Shown: positions 1 to 12,215 of the stretch, one piece after another
How positions within the stretch are numbered: the stretch's first letter is position 1
Layout: each line of letters begins with the position of its first letter
DNA from: Polytrichum commune
Taxonomy: Eukaryota; Streptophyta; Polytrichopsida; Polytrichales; Polytrichaceae
DNA: 64,000 bases
Direction: 5' to 3'
NCBI GenBank assembly: GCA_950295325.1
Contig: OX485805.1
Span: 12,806,501-12,870,500 of the forward strand
Notes under the pieces: generated by a model
What the model was told of the DNA's origin: nothing
The model's database searches: none
The model's input: the letters and a program-made list of their open reading frames with translations, nothing else
Translations under genes and position numbers: made by a program

Positions 1-185
1 GACCGACCAGGGTCTCTGCTCCACATGCTGTACAACAAGAAGCTGGCTGGAAAGATCAAATGCTGTGTCCCAAAAATCAAAAGAATGGTACGATGCCTCA
101 TCACATCAGGATGAGGCAGAAACTAATCCATATAGAAAGTTAAGCCAAACAGGCTAAAAACTGGGTAATACTGAAAGAACTTAAG

Positions 186-195
186 TTTATTTATT
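186..195 (-). terminator. Overlapping AATAAA signals just after the PDX1 stop
   Basis: On the minus strand two AATAAA hexamers (191-186 and 195-190) lie 1 to 10 nt past the TAG. They match the canonical polyadenylation signal, but the 3' UTR would be unusually short if they were used. The mRNA may instead end further downstream, in 1-185. Confidence 0.3.
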
Positions 196-3100
196 CTACT
201 CGGACCTCGCTGCGAAGCGCTCAACCTTCTTGTCACTAAGGTTGATGCCCACCATGGCTTCTCCGAGGTCGGTGCTCACTTCAGCGAGAACGTGGGCATC
301 ATTGTAATGGGTCACAGCCTCCACAATCGCACGAGCACGCTTGGCAGGATCGCCACTCTTGAAAATTCCGGACCCCACAAACACACCATCACATCCCAAT
401 TGCATCATGAGCGCCGCATCGGCCGGGGTGGCTACACCTCCAGCTGCAAAGTTCACGACAGGAAGCCTTCCGAGGTTCTTGGTCTGCCTGACAAGTTCAT
501 AAGGCGCTGAAATCTCCTTGGCAAATGTGAACACCTCTGAGTCATCGAGGTTTTGCAGCCGCCGAATCTCACCCAACACCGATCGTGTGTGCCTCACAGC
601 CTCGACTACATTTCCAGTGCCTGCCTCTCCCTTGGTCCTGATCATGGCCGCACCTTCAGCAATGCGCCGAAGCGCCTCACCCAGGTTGCGGCATCCACAC
701 ACAAATGGGATCCTGTAGTTGTGCTTGTTGATGTGGTGGGCATCATCAGCCGGTGTCAGAACCTCACTCTCGTCAATGTAGTCCACGCCGATGGCTTCCA
801 GGATTTGAGCCTCCACGAAGTGACCTGAAAAAACATAACCCTCATCAACAGGTCAGAAGAATATAAACACCACACAACACGTCCTTGACAACTTTTTGAC
901 ACATTCATGATGTTTCCACAAAACACCAGAAGTACATGCTCCATAAACCGTATCCAGTGAAAGAAGTTAGCTGCAGTGCTCATTGTACATTAAGGTGTGA
1001 AGTGCTTCAGAAGCACTATACCTCAATGCTTAGGCAGGAAAAGCACAGAGAGGTTTAATGTGAGCCACTGCTGATGCAACCTCTATTCACTTTTTATAAT
1101 TGTGTAGATTTCAACAGTTTTAAGAGTTTCAAAGAAAAAATTACAACTACCACAGTAAGTTCCTCCTCATAGGTAGAGTGCTTCAAAAGCCCTACTCCTC
1201 ATGTTTTGACAGAAAAAGTACATAGAACTTCAATAAAAACCAGTACTCAACTAACCTCCCTTCACCTTCTATAAACAGTGCGGATTTCAAAAGTTCTAAT
1301 TTAACAGCTCAGAAGAATACAAACCAAAAAATCAGAACACATGCCACACACAATTCCTCTCGCAACATATAAAAATTTCACTAAGCAACACCACTAGTAT
1401 ATGCTCCACAAACCATGTCCACTAAAAAAAATCACTGTAGTGCTAAGAATGCCATAACCCTGTGAGGTAGGGAGCTTCTGAAGCACTACACCTCAATGCT
1501 TAAGCATAATAGGACAGAGGGCCTCAAATGGTATTGAGCCAACCTCACTCCACCTACTGTAGCAGTGCAGTAAAGAGTTCACAGTTCAGAAGAACATAAA
1601 CGGGAAAATTAGAACAGCTACCACATAAAACTCCTCACAAATCATGATATTTCAACAACAAAACACCAGAAGTGCTTACTTCATACGCACATCCAATAAC
1701 AAACATCGCCCCAGTGCTAAAAATCCACATGACCCTATGAGCTGAAGAGCTTCAAAAGCACAACACCTCAATGTTCGTGAAGCAAATGCAGAGAGGGCCT
1801 CAATATAAAGCAGTAGCACTAAGCCAACCTCTCTCCACCTTCTCTAACAGTGCAGGTCATTTTTCAACAGTCAGAAGCATATAAACAAAGAACCTTACAA
1901 TAACTACCACAAGAAATTCTTCCTTGCAATTCATGATACGTCAACAAATACAACACTAGAAGTACGCACTCCATGAACCATAATTTGTAAACAAAATCGC
2001 TGCAGTGCAAAGAATCCACATGACCCGGTGAGGTGAAGTGCTTCGAAAGCACTACACCTCGATGCTTCAGCAGAAAAGCGCAGAGCACATCAGTAGAGAT
2101 CAGTACTCGACCAACTTCACTTCACCTTCACGGTACAGTAACATTTTTCAGCAGTTCTAAAAAGTTCAACAGCTCAGAAGGATATAAACAAAAGAATCAG
2201 AGCAACTACCAGATCAAATTCTTCCCTAAATTAATGATATTTCGACAGATGAAACACTAGAAATGGATACCCCATAAACTATATCCACTGAACAAAAATC
2301 GCTACACTGCTAAGAATCCGTTAACCCTGTCAAGTAGATAACTTCACAAGCACTACACCTCAATGCTAAACCAGAAACACGCAGAGAGCCTCAATGTAAA
2401 GCAGAACTAAGCCAACCTCACTTCCACCTTTTCTTAACAGTGCAGAATTCAACAGTTCAGAAGACTATGAACACAAAATTGCAACACCTACCACATGTAA
2501 ATCCTCCTCAAAATTGCAAATTCTACAACCAACAAGACACCAGACATACATGCTCCATGAACCAAATCCAGTAAACAATACTAAGAACACACGTAACGCT
2601 GTGAGATGACGAAGAGCTCCTGAAGCACCACACCTCAATGCTTTGGCAGAGAAGCACAGAGGCTAACCCTACCTCACTCCACCTTCTAATAAAGTGCAGT
2701 AAATGAAAATTGCAAGAGTGCTGCCGAACCATAACCCCTAAACCCTGGGGATAAACAGAAATATTTGTTAAACGGGAATCAACAAAGGAGGAAGATTTAG
2801 GACACATTTCTTCCCACATGTGTCGTACAGCACGGTGATTGCCTGCATTCGGCACAGACTTCCGATTCCTGGAAAACAATGAGAACATTAGGTTTAAGTC
2901 GAAGAAAAGAGTGAAGAGTGGCATACCAATTCTCGCCTTAGCCATGACGGGAATTGTGACGGCCTTCTTAATCTCCTTGATCATGCCCGGGTCACTCATT
3001 CTCGCCACACCACCTTCAGCACGGATGTCAGCAGGCACGCGCTCCAAAGCCATGACGGCCACGGCACCGGCCTCCTCTGCAATTCGAGCCTGGGCTGCGT

Positions 3101-3254
3101 CAATGACGTCCATGATCACTCCACCACGGAGCATTTGTGCCAACCCCACTTTCACAGCGTAGGAAGTGGCTGCCTTCTTGTTAGGGTTATTCTCCAACAA
3201 TCCCCCGCTTCCATTGTTCCCGTAGACGGCCACCACTCCGTTCTGGGCGTCCAT
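196..3254 (-). CDS. PDX1: Pyridoxal 5'-phosphate synthase subunit PDX1 (PdxS family), two exons
   Basis: Exon 1 is 3254-2927 and exon 2 is 824-196 (stop TAG), joined across a GT-AG intron (2926-825) that splits Gly110; the product is 318 residues, close to the usual plant length of about 310. PDX1 condenses ribose 5-phosphate, glyceraldehyde 3-phosphate and ammonia from the glutaminase PDX2 into pyridoxal phosphate, in a cytosolic dodecamer. Seen here: GGVIMDV (Asp49), [10 protein letters not shown], catalytic Lys106 in [23 protein letters not shown], the second lysine Lys174 in [10 protein letters not shown], and the phosphate-binding [10 protein letters not shown] and [12 protein letters not shown]. 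Both lysines are present, so it looks catalytic, unlike the Arabidopsis pseudoenzyme PDX1.2. The ATG at 3254 is chosen because [13 protein letters not shown] aligns with plant PDX1 N-termini; the open frame runs further upstream but is unlike the family. Arabidopsis PDX1 genes are, as I recall, intronless, so the intron is notable. Confidence 0.97.
825..2926 (-). repeat. PDX1 intron filled by decayed tandem repeats (about 285 bp unit)
   Basis: The intron is bounded by GT (2926-2925, GTATGC) and AG (826-825, after a T-run). On the plus strand a block reading roughly 'acctcaatgct...cagagagcctcaatgtaaagc...' recurs at about 1018, 1192 (shortened unit), 1487, 1762, 2054, 2354 and 2631. Spacings after the short unit are 275-300 bp. 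Each unit also carries a 'cagaagaatataaac' block, an 'aaaacaccagaagta' block and a 'ccacatgaccctgtgagg' block in the same order. The copies are diverged by point changes and small indels, so the array is old. Confidence 0.85.
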
Positions 3255-3960
3255 CTTCTTAGCCCTCGCCCCTTCACCTTCCCACGAACGCAGAAACCAA
3301 CCACAACCCAATTCCCAAACCTCCCTCAATCCCCCAGGCCAACCTCAACAATCCTTAAAACCGAACCCTGAGCAACTCCACCAAACCCTCGCAAACAAGG
3401 GAGACCTCCGAGAACCTTCGGGAAACTTCGGATAACTTCGGGAACCTGGAAGAACCAAAAGGCACACACATACACGCACACAGGGGAATGTCTGTCAGAG
3501 AATCTCAGTCCTCGAAACCACACTTCAACACTGAAGCCTCAACCCTCGGTGACACAAAGTGCAGAGAGAAGGTCAGAAATCTCACCTCACTCGTAGTGCA
3601 GAAATCGAATGCGAGTGATCTCGAGCGAAGCGAAATCTCAAGGTCTGCGAAGCTACTGGAATCTGCGGGGATCGGTAGAGGAGGCGACTGGAAGGCTCGA
3701 GAAGTGTCTGTCGAGGAATCGGCCCTGCGCTCCTTCAATGCTCGCCCCTGGCGGCCGAAGACGCGCGGCGCCGCTGATGCAGACGCGGACTCCTTGACGC
3801 CCGCCCGTATGGTGAGGACGCAGACGCCGGTTGCGGCTGCGGTTGGGTGACGCAGGGGGTTGGGTCGGCCGGCCCGGCCCTTTGGACGGCAGGCGGCCAC
3901 ATCACCAAGTGTCCCCCGTGAGTTATCGGCCAATGGGAGTGCTCCTAGGGGGCGGGGGGT
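3255..3960 (-). promoter_or_regulatory. PDX1 5' leader and promoter region, GC-rich
   Basis: This is the GC-rich flank immediately upstream of the PDX1 ATG. It holds the heat-shock-element array described separately and no recognisable gene. Open frames on both strands (for example 3488-3850 plus and 3933-3505 minus) overlap one another, match nothing I recognise and are likely by-products of high GC. No clear TATA box was identified, so the transcription start is unknown. Confidence 0.55.
3412..3454. promoter_or_regulatory. Heat shock element array (GAA/TTC units at exact 5-bp spacing)
   Basis: Units fall every 5 bp: GAA 3412, TTC 3417, GAA 3422, TTC 3427, (ATA 3432), TTC 3437, GAA 3442, (TGG 3447), GAA 3452. 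Seven of nine steps match, and the first four form an uninterrupted nGAAnnTTCn tandem. A heat shock factor trimer needs three. The array sits 158-200 bp upstream of the PDX1 start codon, either in the promoter or in the 5' leader. Confidence 0.75.
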
Positions 3961-4060
3961 GGTATGGCTAAATTGGGAGGGTTAGAAGGCCGGCCAAAAG
4001 GGGCAAGTACCGGAATTGCTTGCTTCCTTCAAGCGCTAGCTTAGGATCATTCTAGACTCC

Positions 4061-4095
4061 CCTAGCCTAGCATAGCCTAGCCTAGCCTAGCCTAG
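4061..4095. repeat. CCTAG pentanucleotide microsatellite
   Basis: Seven near-perfect CCTAG units with one interruption (CATAG). Each junction is palindromic (CTAG). Confidence 0.9.
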
Positions 4096-5314
4096 GCGAT
4101 GTCCCAAGGGGCAATGGAATAGAATAGAATATCAATCTCCCTCTTGCCTCATCACCGGCAAGGTCCAATTAGTTGAGCCCTCGCGTTACATTTTACAAAT
4201 GAATCTTGCTTAACTAAAAGCCCTTCATAACATTACTCAGCACCAAGGTGTTGCACCCCTACAACCAAGAGGTTTGACAGTGTAATTCTCTACCTATGTT
4301 GGCTCACCTTTGCGAAATGAAGAATAGTGTATAACATTAGTTTCGTTCGTTTTTATTTATAAAATTATCGAGACAAATAGAATAATAGATTTGGTATTCA
4401 AATATTCGGCTAGCTAGATTGATAGTAGTTGCATGCCTGCGACATTCACATATCCACTTATCCTCCGCTAACTAGGCATGTCACCATGGCATATCCACTT
4501 TATTATCGAGTCGGTGTCAAGGAATATTGCATGAGGAATTCGTGCAAGCTACTAGGACTCCCCTTCTAGAAAAACAAGGACCATCCCTAGTAGACTACCA
4601 AATGGTATGTTATACGAGGGCATGGCTAGTTGTGGTATAACATTTTGATAGGTATACATAACATTCTTCAACCAAGAGGTTGGGTTCAGTCGGGCCAACA
4701 CCTAGCCCCCAAAAGCAGCTTGCATAGTATATGAATATTGGTCCCGTTTCGGGCAGAATTTGAATATATCATAACATAACATAAGGCAAACATAATCATT
4801 ATCTTATCTAATATCAAAGTATAAATTAATCATGCTCATTAAGTGGTCAAATAGGTTTTCCCATTGGTCAAATCATTGAGCCTAGAATAGTTAACATATT
4901 TGTTGGAAGCACGTAGTCCAATCGCTTATATACCATATCTTTTTGTTGTCTGGATCTTTAATCCACACCTAAACACATAACAGCCAAATACAAGTGTCTA
5001 GAATTTCCCCTAACTTCCCAAGCCTATTAAAAGGGTTGTCTAGAGTGCATTTCACTCGTTGTTGATCATGGAATTTTCATAGACAAGTTTTGAGCTTAAA
5101 ATGGAAATTATCATTAGGATCTTGATACATGGGATATGAGCTATTTTGAGAGAAAATTTGGACATACAATGCTTTGGACATATAATGTTAAATTGAACAG
5201 TTTATGTAAAGGCCCATTTTACATGATTGTCAAAAAAAAATCAGTTTTATTAAAATAAACATATTTAAATGAATTTTGCATTGGAGTGGCAATCATTGAT
5301 TGGAGTCAACACCC
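4096..5314. other. AT-rich intergenic DNA, nothing recognised
   Basis: No open frame of gene-like length, no terminal repeats and no RNA gene were seen. Confidence 0.5.
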
Positions 5315-5317
5315 TCA

Positions 5318-5712
5318 GAGCATCCTCAGTCGATCTAGGTAAAGCTCACTGCAAACCAAAACCTATCTTTTGACTGACCTAAAATTAGAAACTGAAATTA
5401 CCATCATTAGAAGCACACCTAAATAAACGTGAGATATTTCTCAAGAAAAAAGAATTGTATAAATTTGACGTAGGTGAAATCCGTCATTGAAAACACCACA
5501 TTTTCAAAATTTAGAGGGAGTGCACCAAATCTTGCTTAAAAATGGAAAGATCCTCCCACACTCCCTCCAAATTTTTGACATTTAGAGGGAGTGTGGGAGG
5601 ATCTGTCCATTTTTAAGCAAGATTTGGTGCACTCCCTCTAAATTTTGAGCAATTTTAAGCAAGATAGGTCTTGGTTTGTAGTGAGCTTTACCTAGATGGA
5701 CTGAGGATGCTC
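5318..5712. mobile_element. PIF/Harbinger (Tourist-type) MITE with internal hairpin
   Basis: A 395-bp element with terminal inverted repeats of about 52 bp beginning GAGCATCCTCAGTC, flanked by the 3-bp duplication TCA (5315-5317 and 5713-5715). Start sequence, 3-bp target duplication and size all fit Tourist-like non-autonomous Harbinger elements. It has no coding capacity. Confidence 0.85.
5506..5646. repeat. Near-perfect long hairpin inside the MITE
   Basis: Arms 5506-5573 and 5579-5646 are inverted copies of about 68 nt around a loop of about 5 nt, with only a few mismatches. Either transcript strand would fold into a miRNA-precursor-like stem. It is separate from the element's terminal repeats. 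Confidence 0.9.
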
Positions 5713-5715
5713 TCA

Positions 5716-8700
5716 CATGAGCTCCCAACACAACATAAAAATGACCGCTTCCCACTTTGTTATTTTTTTACACATTCTAGTCACCTCCAAATTACACAGC
5801 TCATGTGTCTAAGGGTAGATATCCATGTTGGCTTGGTGTTTGTAGTTATTATTATTACATATGAATGAGGTAAGGGGGGTTAATGTAGGGTAGAAATCAT
5901 CCATCAACCATAAAATGGTCGCTTGGAAGTTGGGGGTTAATATTGTGTTGACTTTAGGGACATCCACCTTACATCTAGAGTGTCTTGAGAGTGAAAATGC
6001 GTGTGAGAGAAAAATTAGTGCTACGAGCAAAGTAAGGCCGGGAGGGGCAAGGGTGGAACGTACAAGAGTTGCAAGAAGCTCACAAAATTGCAAGAGGAAA
6101 AGATTGTTGAATGAATGTGCTACATATGTATGGTTACATGCAATGTCAAGCTTTCACACATGCATGTAACAACATGGGCAACCATTGACCATGTCCTTGG
6201 GCATATATGTAAAACTTGTGGAGGCCCATTATCCTTGGGGTGGACTCTTCATTGGGAACTTGAATGATGTGCATGGGGCATTAAGAAATTGACCCCCCCC
6301 CCCCCCGTATATGAGAAGCTAATAGAGAAAAATAACATCCTAGAAAATGAACTCATGTATTTATATTAAGTTTTTTTAATTTAATGTGATAAATGGCTCT
6401 ATCACATATAAAAAATATAAGTCATGAATTAAAAAAGCCTTTAATACACATATTGTCCACTTTCACTTTCCAATGAGAAAGTCATTGAACTTTTTTTTCA
6501 TTCATAGCATGTAACTCAACAATTGTATCAAACAAACAAAGACAAAAGCACAATCATTTAGCCACAATCCAAAGATAGAAACTCGAAGAAGGTCATGAGC
6601 ACTCCAAGAGCCTCTGGTATGTTATTATTAAAAACCTAGAACCCAAATGCAAACCCTAACAAGAACATACACAATAGTCATTAAGGACTATGACCATATG
6701 CCAAAAATGGATGGAAAAGGAAATTAAATTAAACTAACATATTTATTGTCAAAAAAAATCTCTAAACTTCAGGGGCCCTTTTTGTACATCTATCTATACT
6801 TCAAAAAGTTTATGGCCTTTCTAGATGTACACACTATAAAGATAAAACATCTCCCTTATGTATACTATGAATGCTAATGTGTGTTTGTCAACTAGATGTT
6901 GGCATTTTTAGTTGATAATGGTAAAAGTGGCCCTCCCACAAATCAACCCATTTATCAATTGCATTAATACAATTGGATCCATTTTGTAATTCATACATAC
7001 ATACATACATGAGTTGTACTTATAGAAACTATATAATATAAAACACAACATGCATGATGAGGTTGTCATCCTTCCACCGTTCCAAAAGGGTAGAGAACCT
7101 CAAAAATGGTGGGAGTGGGTGGGATTTGGATGATTAGGGGGTTGTGTGTGTATGTGTGTGTGTGGGGGGGGGGGGGGTAAGGGGCTTAAAAAATGTGGAA
7201 GGGTTAAGGGTCAAAGTTTGGGGAATTATGGGTGAACTTATGGCTAATCAACTATTTATACTTCATCATACATATATATAAGTGCTACGACCCGGGATGA
7301 CACATGTTCGAGCTAGTGTACATAAGCAATATAATGGACCTCAAAGAGAGGAAATACCAACCAAAAGTTAATGTGAATGAGGGGTGTTTCACCCACGATC
7401 ATAGCTGCAAACTCATTTGTGAGCGTGAATTGAGTTCCTAGAGCATGACTATGGGACAAGTAAGTGTTATTTTGTCTTGTATTGGAGGTGAACTCTTTTG
7501 GTAGCTAAATGGACCTCATGTCATTTGCCCATTTTAGAATGCTTGCCCAAATGATGAACAAAGTACTGTGTTCTTGGGGCCGCCATGTCCCAAGGGTTAC
7601 CATGTTAGTGGTATGCAATATTGGCCTACCTTGGGTTTAATGTACTCCAACTTTGAATAATCCCTATATTTAACTCCAACATTTTTTTGACCCACTTTTG
7701 TGTCATAACCTTATGATTTTGAACACGTGGATGGCTGATCATTTGTGTGAAACATTCTTGCTCTACAATGTTTGCATCCGTACGGTCATATATACCATAA
7801 GAGGTGTTGAATTTTCTTTAGTGAGCTTTTGTTTTGAACTAAATTGTTTTAGGCAATTATGGAATATGCTACTTCAACCTTTAGGAGTTAAGGTTGAAGA
7901 TATCAAAGTGCAAGTTAATATTACCTTCTACTCTATTAGTCATCAATAGAGTAGAATGTGTTGGTCAACAAATTATATACGAGTAGTAGGCCCTTGGGAA
8001 GGGCTTGAATATTTGCCAATTTGGTCTAGCCATCAACATAACATTATTAAGCAGTGTGTGATTGTTCATGTGGACCCTGAGAATATAACCATGGATGCCG
8101 CAACTAATGCACGTTTAGTCTGAATGTGCACTAGAACAACCAATAACAACCAAAAGGAATACATTTCTTCAAATTGGGAACCCTTAATTCAAACAAAGAG
8201 AATGCATTTGTTAAGATTGGGACCCATCACCTCAACTAACATAACATTGTGGAACCTAGAGTAGCTTGCAAGCAAAGGGTTACGATTTTGTGAGTAATCT
8301 CCCAAACAAGCCAAACCTTGACTATTGTGTGCTTGCTTTGGATGTAGTTAAATACATGTTTGAGCTAAACCCTACTCTTGATGTACTTCTTGCTAGCAAC
8401 AAAGTTAGTCTTATGGGTTCAAAACTAGGTGTTTGGATGGGGAATAAATTATCAACTAAGTTGTGAGTGTAGGTTGCCTTTTTGGGTGTAAAACTAGACT
8501 AAGTTTCACATGGGGATATGAGTTGGTCACGACCAATGTAAGATTGATATGAGACACACACATCATCCATCTATATATTGTGATCAATCTACTACATGTA
8601 GATAGTAGGAATGATTTGCAACCTGCACAATAGTTTAGTAAGATGAATCGTCGACAAAGTAGTTTCAAAAATCCAAAATTAACATAATTGATCTATTTGA

Positions 8701-9120
8701 TATGAATTGACCATACATACATAAGGAGCATGTTTTAGTTTGGGGTTATTAAAGGTGTGTTTTGCATGCAACACACTCCTTGGTCCAAGATTTCGAGGAT
8801 AATTTATTGTTGAAAACATGTTTTAACAAGCATCATAGACCCTCCAATTCCAGCTCACGAGATTAATATGGGGCTCTAACCCTAATTTAGGAGTTAATCC
8901 CAATTTAAAATAGAAATAATCTGGGCTTTGCAGTTGTGATCAACGTTTTCACCCTCCCCTCCCCCAATTCACCTTCCCCCTCGATAAGTTAGGTATTGTG
9001 AACATAAGATTGGAGGATATGTTCTTGGACGACAATGCTTCTACCAACCTCATAGTCACACACACACATGTTATTTCTTTATTTTTTTGACTTTCTCTCT
9101 CTTAAGATGTATGATAGAAT
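5716..9120. other. AT-rich gene-free DNA with simple repeats
   Basis: Contains C14 at 6293-6306, a (CATA)n stretch near 6992-7010, and a TG-rich run leading into G14 at 7164-7177. Short open frames (5915-6169, 7698-7949, 8266-8466) match no family I know and have no gene context. Confidence 0.5.
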
Positions 9121-9139
9121 GATGTTTCCACATTCTTGA

Positions 9140-9400
9140 TCAAAGTTTGGGGAGATTTTGGGGAGTAATTAGTCAAGACCCTAGTGTTTGCAAGTCCAAC
9201 CAAGTTACATCATTCCAAGACCCTAGTGTTGTGATCTTTCAATTTTATATATTAATTTTGAGATGTATTCTATATATTCCTCTATAATGATCGGCGGTCT
9301 TCCTAAAGTCTTGAACATCAACTGGTTATTTCTCAAACTCAACCGGACATTTCCCCAGTTATTTGTGCAGGTATTTCTTCGTCAACTCGGCCAGGTTATT
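9140..9400. mobile_element. Degenerate copy of the hAT-type MITE family
   Basis: Shares the ordered blocks of the intact copy at 27430-27655: 'caagaccctagtgtttgcaa', a 'gtccaacc' block, 'attcctctataatgatcgg', and 'ttatttctcaaactcaaccgg'. The ends are eroded and no target duplication was resolved. Confidence 0.6.
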
Positions 9401-11980
9401 TCTCAGACCCAATCAGTTCTTCAAATGGAAAAGTTACCATAGCACAATGAATGGATGAGATCCATGTGGTGTGAAATATGGACATATTTCTATCTTTGTA
9501 ATGAGTAGAGGAGTGATTATCTTGGATTTGTGACACAAGATCACAAGATCTTATTGGCTAACCGAGGATAATATCATATAGTCGTGAACAAAAAGCAAGA
9601 GAAACAAGCTTTAAATAACAAAGCATCAAATGCTACATGGATGTGGTGTGTAATGATTCTTAACACTTCAAAACACAATAAAGAGAAAATGCTATGTAAG
9701 TGATTTAAGATCATGTGACAATCACACCTAGTAGGCCTTGAATGGTTCAATTGAGCATCTATCCATAGCTCAAAATCATCCATTGGAGCATAATTTTAGT
9801 GAAACCTACTTGAGATTAATTAAAAGTGTAAGAGGAGAAGGGGGGCAATTGAAGGCTATGAGATTGTTGTATTGTAAGGCCCCTAGGGTATGGCCAAGGA
9901 TGTTCTATGAACAAACACTCTAGTCACCCCGGCCCCCTAACGGGAACCGGAGTTCTTCTTCTTCTTACTGTAAGGTAATTCTATAAAAGTGGAATCAAAC
10001 TATCATAATGTTTTACAATAACTCATGTGATCATCCTTGTTCATTATACGGTAGCTGGTGGTTGACTGTTCCAAGTCTTAGAGATTGTAGATCTTGTCAC
10101 TTCTGCTCCCACAATGTAGTTGGAAACAAGGCACAATACATATTGAAACTTATCCATTTAAGCATCATTAGATATAAGTTTCTTAATTTTCCTATTCCCA
10201 AATGTCGCACCAGGCCACCTCAAGTCATTCTTCCGAGGACCATCGAGTTGATATTAGCTTCAACCTGGCAGAGTCCACTGCACTCCATTACTCTACAAAA
10301 TTAGCCTCTATTTTTACACCAAATTGATGCACTTTTAGTCCCACATACTCTTGACTTTTCATAGTTTCCAATCAATTACATCTCACTATCAATCAACCTT
10401 TGTCTTGGACACAAGTTTAGTATAAGGGAAGCCCTATAAAAACCTCCAAAAGCAAGTTGAAATTCTAGCATTTTATAGATATTGTGATTGCATGGTGAGG
10501 TCTTGGTAGCTATTTAAATTTTGCGAGCTAGCTAGGGCGGGGGATCGTGTCAAAACCTAAATTCTGAATGAAAAACCAGATGGTAACATCTATAATTAGA
10601 ACTACAATATTTTGTCATTGATGAAAATTGCTATAACCATCCCAAACAAATTCCCAAAATTGGGATGAAATTTGTTCGGACTTTAAAGGAATGTGCTCAT
10701 ATTTAGATGAAATTATGTGATATTGTCCACATGTGGCTTCTTCTTGGGGGGTCACTGGCGAAAATCGTTGAAACAACGTGCGATAAAAAATAAGGTCTAA
10801 TATATTCAATGTAGATAAATTTTGCAAAAAAATGTACATATAATATAGGGGTTTTTTAAATAATCAGACATGTTTACATGTAAAATATCATCACATATAA
10901 TGGCATTTTTTTATATAATCAGTACATGTAAAATAGTGTGGAAACAATTACTAGAGGTAGCGGGTCTAGGGTAGGGTTTGTGCTAGTGGATGAAAAGAGG
11001 CAATCTTATGTTGAAAAAAACTTGGATGGATGACTTTGCAGGCTGGTTGGCTTAAACATTACTGAACCAATGTAACCAATGTGGAGTTAATGTTCTTCAC
11101 CTACGTGCCAGGAGGGAAAATTTGAGCACATTGTTTGAATTGCAATCTTCTTTCCAATTTTCTTTGGCAGCATAAGTAAAATAGGGTATTTTTAATTGAT
11201 TCCCCCAAAAAATTATAATGACTGATAGGGTGTACTAAAATACAAGCATTTACCTTTATTTTGAATAATACCACACCTTATAATCTTATCTACAAGGTAA
11301 ATAGCCCTCCGATAAATAAGTCATGAGCTCATGTGTATGCATTAATATAAGAGGGAGTGACCTCCCCTGAGGGCTTCTTCATTCCAACGATTGTAAAACC
11401 CTTTAACACTGTAAATAGAACAAAGAAAACCCTTGGCCTCAAGTTTGGTAGCATGAGTAATATGTACCTTTAACTTTAGAAATCATTTACACACTAATAT
11501 CCCCACAAACATGATCTCATGATCTCATCACCAAAGCCTTTCGGTTTGGTATATCAAAGGTCGTACTATTACTATTAGCAATTTAGTGGTCACATGGAAA
11601 GTTAGGACACGGACGGATATTATTACTTGAAGTCCCCTTGAGTCGCACGGTCGGTCCCCTGAGGCCGTTGTACTCTTTACCTTGCAATTGAATGTGTTTC
11701 AATTTGTAGAAACCAAAAAAGACAAAATAAATAAAGCCATTGTGCACATTTATTGCAAACCTCATAGCGAGGTACATTCATTCTAAGCCACTCCCACTCA
11801 CAATGAGGAAAAAGTGCAGCCGTTTTGGTTTTTGCAATAAGTACAATCCACAAGATCCTTGAAGGACATGGTTCACGAACTACCGGTATACCTATACGTA
11901 TGGGCAACATGCCTTTTAACCCTTCCAAGTTTTCTAGTGTTTGGTTGCCTTAAACTACCATGGGTACCTATTAACCCCGA
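9401..11980. other. Gene-free AT-rich DNA
   Basis: Nothing recognisable apart from a short GC block at about 9922-9966, ending in a run of TTC triplets, that recurs near 23090-23137. Confidence 0.45.
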
Positions 11981-11983
11981 GAC

Positions 11984-12215
11984 ATAACAATAACAACAAC
12001 AACAATGTTGGGCGATCCGACGTGAATTTGAGTCTGTTGGCCCTACCTTGTTCGAGATTTTTTTTGATGCAGGGTGGACTTTACCGCCTACCTTGTAATG
12101 AGTGAGTTCTTAGTTATTATGTGAATTAGAGAGAAGACTTCATAGTCAGGAATCAAACCGTCAGCCCCTCTGTTTGCATTTAAGTACCTGTCCACTGTCA
12201 TCCGGTAGTTTAGGG
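11984..12215 (-). mobile_element. tRNA-derived SINE (Au-like)
   Basis: Read on the minus strand, an A-box-like TGACAGTGGACAGG (12200-12187) is followed by a B-box-like GGTTTGATTCC (12159-12149). Further on are 'gaacaaggtagggccaac' and 'tcacgtcggatcgcccaac', ending in a TTG-triplet tail (to 11984). Head, body and GTT-type tail fit the plant Au-SINE family. The exact 5' end and target duplication are not fixed. Confidence 0.75.

Noticed and set aside
3488-3933. Open frames of 120 (plus) and 142 (minus) codons upstream of PDX1
   Set aside because: They overlap on opposite strands in a GC-rich promoter region and contain no recognisable domain.
4061-4095. CCTAG repeat considered as a telomeric or centromeric signal
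   Set aside because: Only about seven units, next to an ordinary gene promoter.
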